Shown here piece after piece: positions 47,062-55,346 of a stretch of DNA of 64,000 bases (the first letter of the stretch is position 1; each line of letters begins with the position of its first letter). The position numbers and the translations under genes were made by a program. The stretch lies in NCBI RefSeq assembly GCF_001553455.1, contig NZ_BBOX01000001.1, positions 62,001 through 126,000 on the forward strand. Reading direction: 5' to 3'. The notes under the pieces were generated by a model. It was not told where the DNA came from. It did not search any database and saw only the letters and a program-made list of their open reading frames with translations. Source of the DNA: Streptomyces hygroscopicus subsp. hygroscopicus (GTDB lineage Bacteria; Actinomycetota; Actinomycetes; Streptomycetales; Streptomycetaceae).

Positions 47062-48222
47062 TCAGTTCTGCAAGGAGTGCAGGATCACGCCCTGCACCAC
47101 GCGGTTGACCTCACCCGAGGGGAACGGGTTGTCGGGCCGCATACCCCGGGCCAGGGCCGCACGCAGGGCGATGACCTGGGCGTACACCACGGCGGGCAGC
47201 GCCAGGGCGACGTCCTCGACGTCACCGAGGCCCGGCAGCGGCCAGGCGTCGGCGCTCCCCTCCGCTTCCGCGCCGGAACCCGCGGCGACCGTCACGACAC
47301 TGCCGGGAGCGAGGTCCCCGCGCAGCTCGGCGACGATGTCCTGGTCGTACTGGCGGGTGTACGGGTCGTTCGAGACGTAGACGACCGCCACCGAACGGTC
47401 GTTGAGCACCGCCTTGGGACCGTGCCGGAATCCCAGCGAGGATTCCGCGACGGCCATGAGCGTTCCGCCCGTGAGCTCGAGCACCTTCAGCGCCGACTCC
47501 TCGGCGAGGCCCTTCAGCGGCCCGCTGCCGAGGAAGACGATGCGCTCGGGGGCGCGGTCCACGAGGGCGCTCACGCCGCGGTCGAGCCCGCCGTCCTCAG
47601 TGATCGACTCGACCGCTCGCGCCAGGCGCCCGGCGACACCGTGGTAGGCGTCGCCGCCCAGGGCGAGCAGCGCCGCGAGCGTCATGCAGGTGAAGCTCGA
47701 CGTCATGGCGAAGCCCCGGTCGTTGGCCGCGGCCGGCATCAGCAGCACGTGGGACCCGGGCCGGTCCGCGTGTTCCCGTGCCAGCTTGCCCTGCGCGTTG
47801 CAGGTGATCACCAGATGGTGCACCTCGGAGAGCACCTGGTCGGCCAGGACGGTGGCGGCCACGCTCTCCGGGCTGTCACCCGACCTCGCGAAGGAGACCA
47901 GCAGCGTGGGCAGGTCCTCGGCGAGGCAACCGCGAGGGTCGGCGACGATATCCGTGGTGGGGACGGCGTCGACGCGCCGTCCCAGGCGCCGGGCCAGGGC
48001 CGGCTGGAGCACCTGGCCGGCGAACGCGGAGGTGCCGGCGCCGGTGAGCACCACGCGCAGGTCGCCACGGGCCGTGAGCGGGCGCAGGAAGACGTCCAGC
48101 GATTCCCGGGAGGCCGCGACGATCCGGTCGACCTCTCGCCACAGGCCGGGCTGCTGAGCGATCTCGCGGACGGTGTCGGCGGCCCCGTCATCGACGGGCA
48201 GCGTGCCGGAGGGGGTGGTCAC
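47062..48222 (-). CDS. agaS: SIS-domain sugar-phosphate isomerase/deaminase (AgaS-like)
   Basis: A 386-residue protein with two SIS domains (LRVVLTGAGTSAFAGQVLQP, LLVSFARSGDSPESVAAT; then IVFLGSGPLKGLAEESALKV, LGFRHGPKAVLNDRSVAVV). This is the AgaS type, which converts galactosamine 6-phosphate to tagatose 6-phosphate with release of ammonia. The GTG start overlaps the gatZ stop (GTGA), so the two are translationally coupled. No amidotransferase domain is present, which separates it from GlmS. Confidence 0.9.
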   Translation of the reverse strand: MTTPSGTLPVDDGAADTVREIAQQPGLWREVDRIVAASRESLDVFLRPLTARGDLRVVLTGAGTSAFAGQVLQPALARRLGRRVDAVPTTDIVADPRGCLAEDLPTLLVSFARSGDSPESVAATVLADQVLSEVHHLVITCNAQGKLAREHADRPGSHVLLMPAAANDRGFAMTSSFTCMTLAALLALGGDAYHGVAGRLARAVESITEDGGLDRGVSALVDRAPERIVFLGSGPLKGLAEESALKVLELTGGTLMAVAESSLGFRHGPKAVLNDRSVAVVYVSNDPYTRQYDQDIVAELRGDLAPGSVVTVAAGSGAEAEGSADAWPLPGLGDVEDVALALPAVVYAQVIALRAALARGMRPDNPFPSGEVNRVVQGVILHSLQN

Positions 48223-49520
48223 ACGTGCTCCTTCTGGTTCGGGTGGGAGGCGCGGTCGTAGTCGCGCAGAACGTCGCGGACGTGGTCCACGGCCAGGTCG
48301 CGCGGCCGGGCGGCGAGCTCCCCGCGGCGGACGCGGGCGTACTGGTGCGGGAGGTGGGCGCTGAGCAGCGGCAGCGGGATGTCCAGGGCCGTGAGGTTGC
48401 GCAGCAGCCGGGCCTGCGCCGCTTCGATCTCGGGGTCGGGCCAGTAGTAACGCAGCCGGTCGCTGTAGCTGTAGCGGCGGGCGAGGCGCTGCTCGGCGGC
48501 GCTGCCGGGATAGTAGTCCTCCCACATGGCCGGCTCGGCGAGCATCCGCTGTTCGACGACCTCGGGCAGTCGCGACCGCTCGGCGGCCGGCACCAGTTCG
48601 TCCTCGATCGCGGCGAGCGCGAACAGCGCCTCCCGCAGGGCGAAGGTCAGGCCCGGGCCGACCTTGAGGACCGCCCAGTGGTCCTCGACCAGCGCGGCGA
48701 GCGCCTCGGCGGTCTGGTAGTCGGTCGAGTGCGCCTCGAAGACCATGGCGGGCTCGTCGTCGAGGACCCCGCGCAGTTCCTCGGTCAGCTCCCGCCGGTA
48801 GTCGACGACCCGCAGGTGGTCGAACTCCACGGCCGGCTGGACCACCAGTGCCATGACGCGCGGCCAGACACCGTCGACACCGTGCTGCGCGAACGCCTTC
48901 CGGTGCTGTTCCAGAGTCGTGCGTGCCGCCTCGGGCGTGGTCGGCAGGAGGGTACCGAGCGTCTCGTGCGCGCCGCCGGGCGTGGGGACCTCGGTGCCGA
49001 TCACGTACCGGATCCGGTCGGCCCGCTCGGGCCCCACCGTGTCCTCGGCCACCCGGATCAGCCGCGCGGCGCGGTCGGCGACCACCTCGTCCGTCAGCGG
49101 TACGGGGTCGCCGGCGCAGGGGAAGCTGCAGTCCAGGTGGATCTTGGTGAATCCGGCCGCCGCGTAGGCGGCGACGAGAGCGCCGGCCCGCTCCATCGCC
49201 TCGTCCGGCGGAAGGGCCCGCCACCGGTTCGGGCCGAGATGGTCGCCGCCGAGTACCACGCGGTCCAGTGGCAGACCAGATTCGGCCGCGATGCCGTGCA
49301 CGAGGTCACGGAAGTCCGCGGGCCGCATGCCCGTGTAACCACCGTACTGGTCCACCTGGTTGGAGGTCGCCTCCACCAGTACATGACCGCCGGTCTCGCG
49401 TGCCTGTAGTACGGCCGCCTCGATGACCAGCGGATGGGCCGAACACACCGAGGTGATGCCCTGCGGCTGTCCGGCCTTCTGGCTCCGGACCACCTCGTCC
49501 AATGGGCTCTGCATCGCCAA
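48219..49520 (-). CDS. gatZ: Tagatose-bisphosphate aldolase non-catalytic subunit (GatZ/KbaZ)
   Basis: A 433-residue protein of the GatZ/KbaZ family, with GITSVCSAHPLVIEAA near the N-terminus, LVEATSNQVDQYGGYTGM, LGGDHLGPNRW, HLDCSFPCAGD and MFEAHSTDYQ. In E. coli this subunit stabilises GatY/KbaY and is needed for full aldolase activity. It is the first gene of the operon, facing the divergent GntR regulator across a 115-bp spacer. Some GatZ-like proteins act as kinases on tagatose 6-phosphate in other bacteria, so its role is not settled. Confidence 0.9.
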   Translation of the reverse strand: MAMQSPLDEVVRSQKAGQPQGITSVCSAHPLVIEAAVLQARETGGHVLVEATSNQVDQYGGYTGMRPADFRDLVHGIAAESGLPLDRVVLGGDHLGPNRWRALPPDEAMERAGALVAAYAAAGFTKIHLDCSFPCAGDPVPLTDEVVADRAARLIRVAEDTVGPERADRIRYVIGTEVPTPGGAHETLGTLLPTTPEAARTTLEQHRKAFAQHGVDGVWPRVMALVVQPAVEFDHLRVVDYRRELTEELRGVLDDEPAMVFEAHSTDYQTAEALAALVEDHWAVLKVGPGLTFALREALFALAAIEDELVPAAERSRLPEVVEQRMLAEPAMWEDYYPGSAAEQRLARRYSYSDRLRYYWPDPEIEAAQARLLRNLTALDIPLPLLSAHLPHQYARVRRGELAARPRDLAVDHVRDVLRDYDRASHPNQKEHV

Positions 49521-49584
49521 CCCCTTACTGAAGGTGCATTTGGAGCCCTTTGTGCCGTGACAGCCGGAGCTCGACTGGGACGTT

Positions 49585-49594
49585 AACTGGTCTT
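49585..49594. promoter_or_regulatory. GntR operator half-site candidate
   Basis: AACTGGTCTT resembles the left half of the DasR/NagR-type consensus ACTGGTCTAGACCAC. It lies in the spacer between gatZ and the GntR gene; a second CTGGT occurs at 49631, before the regulator start. The match is partial. Confidence 0.4.
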
Positions 49595-49635
49595 ATCGAT
49601 GGTCGTCAATAGTCATCATCCGGTATGGTTCTGGT

Positions 49636-50439
49636 ATGCCTACCCCGGACGTGTCCCGCCACCTCCCCCAGTCCCTGCTGACCGACGACGCCCTGCCGCT
49701 GTACGCCCTGGTCGCGGCGCGCCTGTGGGCCGATGTCTCGGCTGACGGCGCCAGGGCCGGAGACCGGCTGCCATCGGAGCGGACCCTGGCCGCGCGGTAC
49801 GGAGTGTCGCGCGTCACCATGCGCTCGGCGCTCAGGGACCTGGCGGCCCGGGGCATGGTCGAGTCGGCGGCGGCCCGCGGCTGGTTCGTGGCACAGTCCA
49901 CCGCCTTCCCGGTTCAGGCAGGCACCGACGCCCCGGATGTGCCCGGTACGGGCGCACGTACCGTCGAAGGCTTCGCCGACTACGCGGCCAAGCACGGACT
50001 GGCCACCCATAGCCGCGTGCTGCGCTCCACGGTCCGGCCCGCTACCGTCGCCGAAGCCGAGACGCTGCGCGTCGGCCCCGGGGCCGCCCTGTTCGAGATC
50101 CGGCGGCTGCGCTTCCTCGACGACCAGGTGGTCGTACTGGAACACAATCGACTACCGCTGGCACTGTGCCCCGCCCTGGCGGAGACCGACTTCACCAGGG
50201 CATCGCTCTTCGCCACGTTGCGCGGCGCCGAACCGGCGCAACTTCCCCGGGTGGCGGACTACTCGGTGGAGGCCAGGCAGCCGGACGCCACCGAACGTGA
50301 TCTCCTGGAGATCACCGACGCCACCCCGGTACTCGTCGCCTATCAGCTCGCCTACAACCAGGACGGCCGCCCGCTCGAACTGACGCTGGCCGTCTACCGC
50401 GGCGACCGCTACCACTTCCGGGCCTCCATCACGTCCTGA
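49636..50439 (+). CDS. GntR family regulator with UTRA domain
   Basis: A 267-residue HutC-subfamily GntR regulator. The winged helix reads AGDRLPSERTLAARYGVSRV then TMRSALRDLAARGMVESAA, followed by a UTRA ligand domain (about 105-265; ALFEIRRLRFLDDQVVVLEH and ATPVLVAYQLAYNQDGRPLE). No ribosome-binding site precedes ATG 49636, so it may be translated from a leaderless message. It is divergent from the gatZ-agaS operon and likely represses it until a sugar phosphate binds. Confidence 0.9.
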   Translation: MPTPDVSRHLPQSLLTDDALPLYALVAARLWADVSADGARAGDRLPSERTLAARYGVSRVTMRSALRDLAARGMVESAAARGWFVAQSTAFPVQAGTDAPDVPGTGARTVEGFADYAAKHGLATHSRVLRSTVRPATVAEAETLRVGPGAALFEIRRLRFLDDQVVVLEHNRLPLALCPALAETDFTRASLFATLRGAEPAQLPRVADYSVEARQPDATERDLLEITDATPVLVAYQLAYNQDGRPLELTLAVYRGDRYHFRASITS

Positions 50440-50600
50440 GCCGGCGACGCTCACCGAGCCTCCCGTGCGCACCGCGCTCGGACCGCATCCCGGCCCCGCG
50501 CCCGGCGAAGGAGCACCCGGGCAGGGGTACCGGCACCCGCACGGCGGGCCACTCGCGCCCCCAGCCGGGAAGGCGGGCGACGCGCCGCGGGTCCCCTCCC

Positions 50601-50636
50601 CGACGCAACGGGGGCCGCGACGCCCCCGTTGCGTCG
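50601..50636. terminator. Bidirectional hairpin terminator
   Basis: A perfect 15-bp stem (arms CGACGCAACGGGGGC at 50601-50615 and its complement at 50622-50636) with a 6-base loop lies between the convergent GntR and hydrolase genes. Confidence 0.8.
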
Positions 50637-50667
50637 GTCTCGCCGGCCCCCGGTAGCTCTCGGCGCT

Positions 50668-52017
50668 TCAGCCGATGAACCGCACGTCCGGGTGGAGCGG
50701 CGAGGGGCCGTCCAGCAGCGGCTGGTGACGGCCGCGCAGATGCTGGTCGAAGAAGGCGGTGAGGTAGGCCCGCCGGCTCACGGTGAACCGGGCCGGATCG
50801 ACGGTGCCGGTCATCCGGGACGGCAGCCCCTCGGGCAGGGTGAGCCGCTCGGCGAGGCCCGGGAGGACCGTCTGGTAGTCGGTGAACGATTGGTGCTCGG
50901 CCGCCTCCGTCCACAGATCGCGCTTCCAGCCGGTGGAGTTACGCCACATCGCCTGCCACGACGGGGAGTGCTCATGGGTGTGCGGCAGCCTGCCGGACGG
51001 GACCGCGAGCCACGCCCCCATCTGCAGGAACGGCCGGTCCAGCCCCGTGCGGGCAACCGGCAGCAGCAGTTCGGGGTCGGCCCAGTCGTAGCCGAGCGGC
51101 CCGTCGAGGTTCACCCCGGCGCGGATACGGCGGTCCACGCGCATCGCCTCGGCGGTCGTCATCCCGCCGAGCGAATGCCCGAACATGCCGGTACGCGCGA
51201 GGTCCAGAGCCTCTCCGAGACCCCGCGGCAGCGGCCGCTTCCCGGCGTCGGGGTTGCCGCCACGGGCGAGCACGGCGAGCTGGTCGAGGACGAACAGGAT
51301 ATCGGCGACCCTGACCTCCAGCGCCGCCCTGGACCGGTCGGCGGCCGCCTCGATGGCGCCGAGCCCGGGCGCGGGCTCGACGACACGGCCGTCCGGGAAC
51401 TCGACCGCGTGCGCCTCGTGGACGGCGTCGACAGTGACCACCACATAGCCGTGGCCGGCCAGCTCCTCCACGGCGGTGGTGTCCAGCGTGCGCTCGTTGT
51501 ACATGCCCGGCGAGTACAGCACCACGGGCCGCCGCCCGGCTCCGGATGCCGCGGCCACTGCGACGCGGGCGTGGGTACCGAACCCGGCCCAGTCGATGGC
51601 GCCCTGGTCCACCTCGAGGATCTTCGCCGCACCCGCCCCGAAGACCGCGGCCGCGCCCGGACGCATATAGAGCGCCCGGGGCCCGTCCTCCGCCGCGGCG
51701 CGGTCGGCCGGGTACCAGACGCTCACCATGAGCTCCCGGAACTCTCCGGCCGCGTCCCCCGCCCACCAGGGACCCCGGCGCGTCCGGTCCACCAGATGCA
51801 ATTCGGTGACACCAAGCGGACACGGGCCGGTGGGATGGGGTAGTTCGAGCCGTACGGGCCCGGCGGGGTCCGCCGGCGCGGCGGACGCGCGAGCGGCCGG
51901 CCCCAGGGCCGAGGCAGCGCCCCATGCGACGAGACCGCCCGCGCGGGCCAGCAGTCGCCGACGCGTCACGGACATGGCCGAAGGGCCTGAAGAAGCGGAA
52001 GCATTGAGGGAACGCAT
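50668..52017 (-). CDS. Exported alpha/beta hydrolase (PAF-acetylhydrolase-like), Tat signal
   Basis: A 449-residue protein with a twin-arginine signal (SVTRRRLLARAGGLVAWGAA, cleavage near ASAAPA). The hydrolase domain has the nucleophile elbow GMFGHSLGGMTTAEAM, Asp in GVNLDGPLGYDW and His in AAEHQSFTDY, a triad arrangement like platelet-activating-factor acetylhydrolases. It would cleave a short-chain ester outside the cell. ATG 52017 and ATG 51975 both keep the signal and neither has a clear ribosome site. It is alone, with a terminator just downstream. Confidence 0.87.
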   Translation of the reverse strand: MRSLNASASSGPSAMSVTRRRLLARAGGLVAWGAASALGPAARASAAPADPAGPVRLELPHPTGPCPLGVTELHLVDRTRRGPWWAGDAAGEFRELMVSVWYPADRAAAEDGPRALYMRPGAAAVFGAGAAKILEVDQGAIDWAGFGTHARVAVAAASGAGRRPVVLYSPGMYNERTLDTTAVEELAGHGYVVVTVDAVHEAHAVEFPDGRVVEPAPGLGAIEAAADRSRAALEVRVADILFVLDQLAVLARGGNPDAGKRPLPRGLGEALDLARTGMFGHSLGGMTTAEAMRVDRRIRAGVNLDGPLGYDWADPELLLPVARTGLDRPFLQMGAWLAVPSGRLPHTHEHSPSWQAMWRNSTGWKRDLWTEAAEHQSFTDYQTVLPGLAERLTLPEGLPSRMTGTVDPARFTVSRRAYLTAFFDQHLRGRHQPLLDGPSPLHPDVRFIG

Positions 52018-52309
52018 GGCTCGATTCTGGATCCGCACCGGGCCCGGATCCATAGGGCTGGCCGGATGGTGTCCGGCGCCCAACGGGCCTACGCCAGGCA
52101 TGGAGTCGGCGGCCGGATGCGGTTCGCCTGTGTCCGGCCATCACCTGACCACGCCACGAGCCACGCCCCGTGGCCGCCACGTACGGACCCGCTGGGCCGG
52201 GGAGCGGCCAGTCGCACTCCCAGACCAGAAAACAGTGCGTCGGCTCGCGTGCACGGCGAGCGGTGGAAAACCGGTGGACACAGGCCGCGCGAGCGGCAGA
52301 CTGACCCGT

Positions 52310-53206
52310 GTGAAACGACCGATGGTGGATGTGGAGAGCGCCACTACGCGGTTGGTACGTCGGTTCGGTCCCCAGGTTGCCGCATGGTGCGCTGACACGC
52401 CGGATCTCGTCGCGCGGCTGACGTCCCAGTGGGGACTTTCGCTCGGTGAGCCCCTCCCGGACGGTGCTTCGTCCATCGCGTTGCGGTGCCGTTGGCCCGA
52501 CGGCAGGCCCGCGGTGCTGAAAATCAGTCCGGAGCGGGCCCTTCTGGCCGAGCAGGCCGGAATGCTGGGGTGGTTCGCCGCCTCGGGCCGGGTGCCCTCT
52601 GTGCTGGCTGTCGACGAGGAGGCGGGCGCAATGGCCTTGGAGGAGCTCGTGCCCGGAACGCCGGCGGAGGCCATGGCTGCTGCTTCGCTCCCGGGACAGT
52701 GGTCGGATCTGCTCGCCGCCTTGCACCGGGTCGCTCCGCCTCCGCTGCCGACGCGTACGCTGCGCGGCCGGTGCGAGGAGGCCTTCGCCCGGGTCGGCAG
52801 ACGGCTGTCCGAGCCTGCGATCAGCGCACGGATGGACGTCACCGCGTGGGACAGGGCCATCCAGCGGTGCGAGCGGCTGCTGGACACGGAAGCGACAACC
52901 GTGTTGCTCCACGGTGACCTGCACCTGGGCAACGTGCTCGACGGCGGCGCGGAACGCGGCCTGATGGCCATCGATCCGAAAGCCTGTGTCGGCGATCCGT
53001 GCTTCGACGCTGTGGACTACGTCCTGGCCGGCGCCGGGCTTGAGGGCGTCGAGACCCGCTGCGCCCGCGTGGCGGCGGCGTGCGGGCTCAATGGCGACCG
53101 GCTCCACGCCTGGAGCCAGGTGATCGCCCCGTTCGCGGCCATCGCCCACCTCGGTGACGGTGGGGAGAACCCGGTGATCGATGAACTGCTCACGCTGACC
53201 CGGTGA
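52310..53206 (+). CDS. APH(6)/hydroxyurea-type antibiotic kinase
   Basis: A 298-residue kinase resembling streptomycin 6-phosphotransferases. It has GEPLPDGASSIALRCRWPDG, a Lys in AVLKISPERALLAEQAGMLG, the catalytic LLHGDLHLGNVLDGG and the metal motif AIDPKACVGDPCFDAVDYVL. Members phosphorylate streptomycin at O-6, but many Streptomyces relatives have no shown resistance role. The GTG at 52310 or ATG at 52322 could start it; neither has a clear ribosome site. No other streptomycin genes are nearby. Confidence 0.85.
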   Translation: MKRPMVDVESATTRLVRRFGPQVAAWCADTPDLVARLTSQWGLSLGEPLPDGASSIALRCRWPDGRPAVLKISPERALLAEQAGMLGWFAASGRVPSVLAVDEEAGAMALEELVPGTPAEAMAAASLPGQWSDLLAALHRVAPPPLPTRTLRGRCEEAFARVGRRLSEPAISARMDVTAWDRAIQRCERLLDTEATTVLLHGDLHLGNVLDGGAERGLMAIDPKACVGDPCFDAVDYVLAGAGLEGVETRCARVAAACGLNGDRLHAWSQVIAPFAAIAHLGDGGENPVIDELLTLTR

Positions 53207-53584
53207 ACACACCCGGTATCCCCGATCGCCTCGTGCCCCGCCCTCCGCTGGGGACGGAACACCCACCCGGTCATGATGGGAACCGGCCCGCCGGGCACGG
53301 TTGTTGTCGCGACAGGGCCTCGGCAATGATGGATGCCGCATGCCGTGAAATGGGGCACTGCCCATGGCCTCGCCGTGATGGGGCCAGGCAGGGATATGCA
53401 AACTGTGCCGAGAAACGCTCAACCTTCACGGCGAGAGAAGCAGGTCGCGTGTGACGTGGCGAGTGCGCGCGTGATCCGGTGAGAGCCGTGGCGAGTTCTC
53501 AGCCGTGGGCGAGTTCTCATTCGATCTGGCGAGGGTCCTGTCGATCCTCTGCGCTCGCGGGGCCATGCCGTGTACGGGAGAGGT
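53207..53584. other. Intergenic region
   Basis: No gene is seen. A short direct repeat (GGCGAGTTCTCA-like, near 53487 and 53507) precedes the methyltransferase gene, which has a strong GGGAGAGG ribosome site. Confidence 0.4.
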
Positions 53585-54283
53585 ATGACACAGACAGCTG
53601 ACCCTCAGTCCTTCGACCGGTTCGCCCTCGACTACGACCGCTTTGTGAGTCTTCTCCCGGGACAGAACACCGGCTGGCTGCTCGGGCTGGGCTTGAAGGG
53701 CAAGCGGGCTCTGGATGCCGGCTGCGGTTCGGGGCACGCGGTCGAGGCCCTGGCGGACAGCTTCGAGGAAGTCGTCGGTCTGGACCTGAGTGCCCCCCTG
53801 ATCGAGATCGCCAAGGCCAAGAGGGCGCGGCACAACGCGCACTACATGGCCGAAGATCTGTTCGGCCTGAAAGACGAGGACGGCTTCGATCTGGTCTACA
53901 GCCACACGATGCTGCACCACCTGGAGGACTACCGCGCGGGCTTGGAGCACGTGAAGAATCTCGTGCGGCCCGGCGGCACCGTCGCGCTGGTCGACAACGT
54001 ATGTGATCTGTATCCGACGCCACCGCGCAAGGCGTACACCTGGCCCGCGTTGTGGAGCTTCCCCGGTGAGATCCGACGCGTGGGGCTTCGCGACGCGTGG
54101 TTCCAGCTGCGCTTCTGGCACAGCCGCCCCTGGCTGGCGCACCTGCTCAGCGACCGCTACCTGTCGCGCGAGCAGTTCCGCGAGCTCTACGGGAGTGTGT
54201 TCCCCGGGGCCCGGTTCGATGATCTCGGCTTTGCCTTGGCCATGGCCTGGACAGCTCCGCCGAGCGGGGGTGATGTCCCGTGA
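53585..54283 (+). CDS. Class I SAM-dependent methyltransferase
   Basis: A 232-residue methyltransferase. Motif I is ALDAGCGSGHAVEAL, the acidic strand-2 end is VVGLDLS, and later motifs are FDLVYSHTMLHHLEDY and LVRPGGTVALVD. ATG 53585 is chosen over 53570 because GGGAGAGG sits directly before it. The methyl acceptor is unknown. Its stop codon is followed within 30 bp by a transposase remnant in another frame, so an insertion once landed at its 3' edge. Confidence 0.9.
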   Translation: MTQTADPQSFDRFALDYDRFVSLLPGQNTGWLLGLGLKGKRALDAGCGSGHAVEALADSFEEVVGLDLSAPLIEIAKAKRARHNAHYMAEDLFGLKDEDGFDLVYSHTMLHHLEDYRAGLEHVKNLVRPGGTVALVDNVCDLYPTPPRKAYTWPALWSFPGEIRRVGLRDAWFQLRFWHSRPWLAHLLSDRYLSREQFRELYGSVFPGARFDDLGFALAMAWTAPPSGGDVP

Positions 54284-54311
54284 CGCGGCTGTTGGGAACG
54301 TCGGCTCCCGG

Positions 54312-54481
54312 GTGGTGAAGGCCACCACCGCGGCGATCGAGGACCGGACCGACACGTCCACGGACACCAGGGCCCGGATGCTTCGGCACGTCGAGCGCTT
54401 CGGGCACGACGAGTACGGCGAGTACGGCGAGGCGGTCGCGTTGCCCTCCCCGGCGACGTTCTGCCGCCTGGTCGACGCGCT
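54312..54481 (+). pseudogene. Mu-like transposase/integrase fragment
   Basis: The plus strand encodes VVKATTAAIEDRTDTSTDTR, then RMLRHVERFGHDEYGE and AVALPSPATFCRLVDAL, matching the pre-catalytic region of DDE transposases with a Mu-type C-terminal domain found in Streptomyces. Nothing of the catalytic core remains. The rest of 54284-54649 has no other recognisable gene. Confidence 0.6.
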
Positions 54482-54649
54482 CCGAAGGCCCCTTCCGGAC
54501 GGAGGATCGGCCCCCATCGGTCGTCAAACCCCGTCACCAAGCGCCATCGGATCCGACGGGATACGGGGCCGGGGCGCCCGGCACGGGTCGCGGCGCTTTG
54601 CGGTGGCGCTCGGCCACCCGCCGCGAACCAACCCCGGGATGGCACGAGT

Positions 54650-55276
54650 TCATCGGATGCTCCGACCGCCTGTCGTCGGATCGTTTGACGACAAGGGCAC
54701 CCGGTGCCCCGGTGCGGTGCGGCGCGCCAGGCCCTCCAGGATGAGGGCGAGGCCCGCCTCGAACGCGGACTCGTGATCGATCGCCGGCATGTCTGCCGGT
54801 AGCTCCGCGGCGGCGCCGGGGCCGGGGTCCGCCTGTTCCTCCAGGACGCTGCCGACCGTGAAGCGGCCGGCAGCCAGCATCGCCATCTGCGCGTCCCGCT
54901 CGGGCACGCCGGAGGCGACGAGGAACTCCATCTTGCGGCGGACCCGGTCCAGGTCACCGGCAGGAGTGCTGCCCGCGTGGAGCCGCGCGCCGTCCCGGCG
55001 CATCAGCAGGGTGCGCCGGAATCCGCGCGTGTTCTCCAGGAACCAGTCGCGCCAGTCGTCATCGGGCGTGGGCAGCGGAGCGGCCGCATGGGGTGCCATC
55101 GCCGCCTCCGCCATGGCGGCGAGGAGGTCCTTCTTGGTGCGGAAGTGCCAGTAGAGGGACGGCTGCTCCACCCCCAGGCGCTTCGCCAGCCGCCTCGTGC
55201 TGACGGCGTCCAGTCCGACTTCGTCGAGCAGGTCGAGCGCCTCGGCGATGACGGTCTCGCGGTTCATCTTGGTCAC
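54650..55276 (-). CDS. TetR regulator with tetracycline-repressor-type C-terminal domain
   Basis: A 208-residue TetR protein. The HTH reads LDEVGLDAVSTRRLAKRLGV then EQPSLYWHFRTKKDLL, very close to the TetR(B/D) recognition style (SLYWHF). The C-terminal part (FLVASGVPERDAQMAMLAAG, FTVGSVLEEQADPG, AFEAGLALILEGL) fits the TetR_C family that includes true tetracycline repressors. It starts at GTG 55276 or ATG 55267 without a clear ribosome site. It is divergent from a TetX-like monooxygenase across two tet-operator-like sites. Confidence 0.9.
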   Translation of the reverse strand: MTKMNRETVIAEALDLLDEVGLDAVSTRRLAKRLGVEQPSLYWHFRTKKDLLAAMAEAAMAPHAAAPLPTPDDDWRDWFLENTRGFRRTLLMRRDGARLHAGSTPAGDLDRVRRKMEFLVASGVPERDAQMAMLAAGRFTVGSVLEEQADPGPGAAAELPADMPAIDHESAFEAGLALILEGLARRTAPGHRVPLSSNDPTTGGRSIR

Positions 55277-55285
55277 GTTGACAAT

Positions 55286-55334
55286 CTATCGCTGATAGGT
55301 GACGCTTGCCAAGAAATCATTCACTGATAGATTT
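55286..55334. promoter_or_regulatory. Two tet-operator-like sites
   Basis: CTATCGCTGATAG (55286-55298) is a palindrome differing from the tetO core CTATCAGTGATAG at two bases. A second imperfect palindrome, AAATCATTCACTGATAGATT (55314-55333), contains the tetO half CACTGATAGA. The sites lie 10 bp before tetR and 13 bp before the monooxygenase start, the same two-operator plan as tetR/tetA. Confidence 0.7.
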
Positions 55335-55346
55335 TGGAGCGTGGTC

